A stretch of 64,000 nucleotides of DNA from CAWEPK01 sp049521495. GTDB lineage: Bacteria; Desulfobacterota; Syntrophorhabdia; Syntrophorhabdales; WCHB1-27. The number at the start of each line of letters is the position of its first letter. The first letter of the stretch is position 1. The DNA lies in assembly GCA_049521495.1 (NCBI GenBank), contig JBEKOT010000002.1, forward strand, positions 48,515 to 112,514, in the 5' to 3' direction. Below, piece after piece: positions 61,273-64,000 of this stretch. The position numbers and the translations under genes are program-made. The notes beneath the pieces were generated by a model. It made no database searches. It was not told the DNA's origin and saw nothing but the letters and a program-made list of their open reading frames with translations.

Positions 61273-61688
61273 CCCTTAAGATACTCTACCAGGTCGAAGT
61301 GAACCTTGGCGCCGTAGACGCGGCGCTCGACCGGTACCTCAACATATTTCCCTATCAGGACGAGATTGTCGATTACACCAGGTTTCTCCTGTCGGGAGTG
61401 AAAAAAGAACAGCCCACCCTTGATTTTTACATAGAAGAAGCTTCCGAGAACTGGAAAATCAGCAGGATTACTTACGTGGACAAGAATATCCTGAGGGTAG
61501 CCATATTCGAGATGCTCTACTCGCCGGAAGTGCCGCCAAAGGTGGCCATAGACGAGGCAATCGAGCTTGCCAAGAAATTCGGCGGAGAGGATTCCAAGAA
61601 CTTCGTCAACGGCGTCCTCGACAGAATCCTGAAAGATCATTACGGAAAAGGGGCCGGAGGGGCTGATGAGGAACAGGGCCTGGCTTGA
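61245..61688 (+). CDS. nusB: Transcription antitermination factor NusB
   Basis: rRNA antitermination factor, 147 residues, all-helical: RKARELALKILYQVEV at the N-terminus and VAIDEAIELAKKFGGEDSKNFVNGVLDRIL near the end, as in NusB. The GTG start at 61245 overlaps ribH, the usual ribH-nusB coupling. Confidence 0.95.
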   Translation: MRRRKARELALKILYQVEVNLGAVDAALDRYLNIFPYQDEIVDYTRFLLSGVKKEQPTLDFYIEEASENWKISRITYVDKNILRVAIFEMLYSPEVPPKVAIDEAIELAKKFGGEDSKNFVNGVLDRILKDHYGKGAGGADEEQGLA

Positions 61689-61718
61689 CGTTAAGCTATC
61701 CGACGGGGATGGGCGCCC

Positions 61719-62210
61719 ATGGCTCTCCATCTCCTGATCGACGGTTACAACGTCATAAGAAGATGCGGCGGAGCCGTCCTCTTCGATCCATCGGATCTGG
61801 AGCGCAGCCGCCGCAATCTCATCGACTGGGTGTCCCGGTACAAGAGAGAAAAACAGATCCGGATAACCGTCGTCTTTGACGGGGGCGGCGGACCCTCACT
61901 GGCGAGAAAGAGGGAGAGCCACCGGGGCATCGAGGTCATTTACTCTAAAAAAGATGAGACGGCCGACCAGGTGATAATGGAGGCCATAAGGGTGCACGCT
62001 GCGGGCCTGGTGGTGGCGACATCCGACAGGGTCATTATAGACGAGGCAAAAAAGCACGCCATCCCATTCATAACACCCGACAGGCTGGAGGCTGCCCTGC
62101 TGGGCGAAGGTCCCGGCGAGGAAGTCGAGATTAGAGCAGGCAAGAAGGGCAATCCCCGCAAGGCGCCTAAGGGCGTGAGACTGGCGAGGAGGGCGATCCG
62201 GAAGATTTAG
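61719..62210 (+). CDS. YacP/NYN-domain RNase-like protein
   Basis: A 163-residue PIN/NYN fold protein: LLIDGYNVIRR near 5 (metal-binding Asp), VVFDGGGGPS, and VVATSDRVIIDEAKKHAIPFITPDRL. Relatives (YacP/Rae1) cleave mRNA on the ribosome. It overlaps the convergent thiL by 44 bases. Confidence 0.88.
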   Translation: MALHLLIDGYNVIRRCGGAVLFDPSDLERSRRNLIDWVSRYKREKQIRITVVFDGGGGPSLARKRESHRGIEVIYSKKDETADQVIMEAIRVHAAGLVVATSDRVIIDEAKKHAIPFITPDRLEAALLGEGPGEEVEIRAGKKGNPRKAPKGVRLARRAIRKI

Positions 62211-63234
62211 AGGAAGCCGGGCGAAAATGGTCCCACCTCGCGCAAGGGAGGGAGCGCCTTTCACCGTCGGGAAGGACAAGGCTGACTCCCCGACCGTCCG
62301 TGATCCTCCCTACTTCCGTAAGCGGTACAGCCTGCGCCCCGGCTATCGACTGGAGGGCAGGCACGTGATGCTCCTTACAGGTAATGATCAGCTCGTAATC
62401 GTCACTTGCGCCGAGGATGAGGTCATAGGGATCGAGACCGAGGAGCGCCGCCGCATTTGCGAGGGCCCCGTCGAGAGGCACCATCTCCTTGAAGAGGTCC
62501 GCCCCGACTCCGCTCTCCTCGCATATGTGCGAAAGGTCTCCTGCAAGACCGTCGCTGGTGTCTATCATGGCTGTGACATATCCGGTCCTTGCTGCCGCCT
62601 GCCCCACAAGAGCCCTATGAGAGGGGACGGCGTAGGCCCTAACGAGGGGATCGCCGGACAACCGCGCGTCATTCGGTTTGCTCAGCAAGAGCTGAAGACC
62701 GGCTGCCGCTCGCCCGGGGTAGCCCGTCACCAGGATGACGTCTCCCGGCCTTGCCCCGTTGCGGCGGACGACCTTGCCCTTCGGTGCCTCGCCGATGAGG
62801 GTTATGTCGATGAACATGCCGTCGCCCGAGTCCGTCAGGTTGCCGCCTACGACGGAGGCGCGAAGGGGATTCAGCTCCGCAAGAAAACCCCGGTAGAGGT
62901 CTTCCACTTCCGAAACGGGCGCATCGCCCCGCAGCCCAAGAGAGACGAGGGCGTATAAAGGCATGCCGCCCATGGCGCCTATGTCACTGATGTTCGAGGT
63001 CATGGCGCGGCGCCCAAGATCGAAGCCCCCAATGAAGCCGGGCGGATAATGGCGACCCTCGACCATGGAATCGCAGGTAACGAGCAGCTCGTACCCGGAC
63101 CGCGGGAGAAAGGAGGCGGCATCGTCGCCTATGCCCACCACCACCCTTTTAGGCCTGATGCCTTCAGCGGCCAGCAGGGAGCGGATTCTCCGAATGAGGC
63201 CGAACTCACCGATATCGCTTATGGTCTCAACCAT
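62167..63234 (-). CDS. thiL: Thiamine-monophosphate kinase
   Basis: Phosphorylates thiamine phosphate to the diphosphate. In 355 residues: GDDAASFLPRSGYELLVTCDSMVEGRHY near 36-63, DLGRRAMTSNISDIGAMGG, VVGGNLTDSGDGMFIDITLIGE, and MIDTSDGLAGDLSHICEES near 225. The proline/serine-rich C-terminal tail (SKSSGSPSSPVSRP) lies in the overlap with the YacP gene and is longer than usual. Convergent arrangement; promoter expected in 63,235-63,380. Confidence 0.93.
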   Translation of the reverse strand: MVETISDIGEFGLIRRIRSLLAAEGIRPKRVVVGIGDDAASFLPRSGYELLVTCDSMVEGRHYPPGFIGGFDLGRRAMTSNISDIGAMGGMPLYALVSLGLRGDAPVSEVEDLYRGFLAELNPLRASVVGGNLTDSGDGMFIDITLIGEAPKGKVVRRNGARPGDVILVTGYPGRAAAGLQLLLSKPNDARLSGDPLVRAYAVPSHRALVGQAAARTGYVTAMIDTSDGLAGDLSHICEESGVGADLFKEMVPLDGALANAAALLGLDPYDLILGASDDYELIITCKEHHVPALQSIAGAQAVPLTEVGRITDGRGVSLVLPDGERRSLPCARWDHFRPASSKSSGSPSSPVSRP

Positions 63235-63380
63235 GGCTTTACGAAATTTCTTCCATTTTACACCAAAGGATCGGAGAGCGCAAAATTCTTCAGCCCCATT
63301 TGCATTACACCCCGCGTTGTAGCATAATCAAGGGTGAGTCATCCGTTGGAACAACAGAAATCCGCAAAGGGGAGGGCGAG

Positions 63381-64000
63381 ATGGATGGCGAGACTATTCT
63401 TCTTACAGGGGCTGCCGGGTTCATAGGATGGGAGACCGGCAAGATGCTCCTTGCGGGGGGGAAGCGCGTCCTCGGCGTCGACAACCTCAACGATTATTAT
63501 GACGTTAGGCTGAAGAAGCACAGGCTGGAGGACCTCGTGGGCCATGAGAGATTCTCCTTCTACCGTGCCGACATAGAAGACCTCCAGGCGCTGGAGGCCA
63601 TATTCACCGAGAACCGGATAGACGCGGTCGTAAACCTGGCGGCAAGGGCGGGGGTGCGCTACAGCATGGCAAACCCCTTCGTCTATATGAGCTCGAACGC
63701 AAAAGGGACCCTGAATCTGCTTGAGCTGATGCGAAGGCACAAGGTTGGGAAGATCGTTCTCGCCTCCACGTCTTCCCTTTACGCGGGCCAGAAGATGCCT
63801 TTCTCAGAGGATCTGCCGGTCAATACGCCCATTTCTCCTTATGCGGCAACGAAAAAGGCCGCCGAGGCGATGGCGTACTCGTATCACTATCTGTTCGGCA
63901 TCGACGTGTCCGTGGTCCGGTACTTCACGGTCTACGGACCGGCCGGCAGGCCCGACATGAGTATTTTCAGGTTCATCAAATGGATCGACGACGGCACCGA
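63381..64000 (+). CDS. NAD-dependent sugar-nucleotide epimerase (partial at window end)
   Basis: First 206 residues of an extended short-chain dehydrogenase. ILLTGAAGFIGWETGKML (the usual G-x-x-G-x-x-G) , VDNLNDYYDVRLKKHRL as in UDP-glucuronate 4-epimerases, Thr-Ser-Ser in LASTSSLYAG, and the catalytic Y-x-x-x-K in SPYAATKKAAEAM. The gene continues past the window edge. It probably makes a UDP-uronic acid for surface polysaccharide; exact sugar not determinable. Confidence 0.88.
   Translation, partial: MDGETILLTGAAGFIGWETGKMLLAGGKRVLGVDNLNDYYDVRLKKHRLEDLVGHERFSFYRADIEDLQALEAIFTENRIDAVVNLAARAGVRYSMANPFVYMSSNAKGTLNLLELMRRHKVGKIVLASTSSLYAGQKMPFSEDLPVNTPISPYAATKKAAEAMAYSYHYLFGIDVSVVRYFTVYGPAGRPDMSIFRFIKWIDDGT

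Noticed and set aside
1..64000. CRISPR array or rRNA genes
   Set aside because: No regularly spaced repeats and no rRNA-like segments were noticed in reading the window.

Overview
The window looks like a chromosomal segment of an anaerobic, probably syntrophic, deltaproteobacterium-type organism (Syntrophorhabdus/Syntrophus-like). This is inferred from gene order and gene content: a plsX-fab-glyA-nrdR-rib-nusB run of the Geobacter/Syntrophus type, heterodisulfide-reductase-like electron-transfer proteins, acyl-CoA metabolism, and no aerobic respiration genes. No rRNA gene and no CRISPR array was seen; one tRNA gene is present.

Region 1 (1-9 kb) is one collinear import-and-activate operon: LivF, LivK-like, LivH, LivM, a thiolase with its DUF35 partner, LivG, an XRE-cupin regulator and a PrpE-like acyl-CoA synthetase. 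Region 2 (9.0-14.0 kb) is a decayed old-yellow-enzyme gene split by a 3,952-bp IS21-type element with an 8-bp target duplication. The element carries two passenger genes and a multiply mutated transposase. Region 3 (14-22.5 kb) is an intact operon: an FMN/Fe-S enoate-reductase-like protein, a small ferredoxin, a VOC protein, two HdrA-like subunits (one with an MvhD tail) and an HdrC-GltD-like fusion. This is probably a flavin-based electron-transfer complex dedicated to an enoyl substrate. A DUF2080 (AbrB-like)/GNAT pair faces it, and three promoters here share an AGCTATAA-type operator.

Region 4 (23-44.2 kb) is accessory DNA: a remnant of a second enoate-reductase operon, a broken TPR gene, a complete four-gene type II CBASS antiphage operon (Cap4 nuclease-SAVED effector, CD-NTase, Cap2 E1/E2, Cap3 JAMM protease), small orphan genes including a HEPN-like protein followed by an integron attC-like hairpin, a LuxI/LuxR quorum-sensing pair with a well-placed lux box, and an integrative element. 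The element has a primase-like protein, helicase, TOPRIM/topo VI A-like protein, excisionase, leaderless XRE regulator and tyrosine integrase, and it abuts the 3' end of tRNA-Leu(UAG).

Region 5 (44.3-64 kb) is core genome: a PilB/GspE ATPase, surface-modification enzymes, then a long housekeeping operon from yceD and rpmF through fatty acid synthesis (with an acyl-CoA dehydrogenase where fabH usually sits), a damaged rpiB, glyA, dCMP deaminase, nrdR, riboflavin synthesis, nusB and a YacP-like RNase. It ends with convergent thiL and a partial sugar-nucleotide epimerase running off the window.
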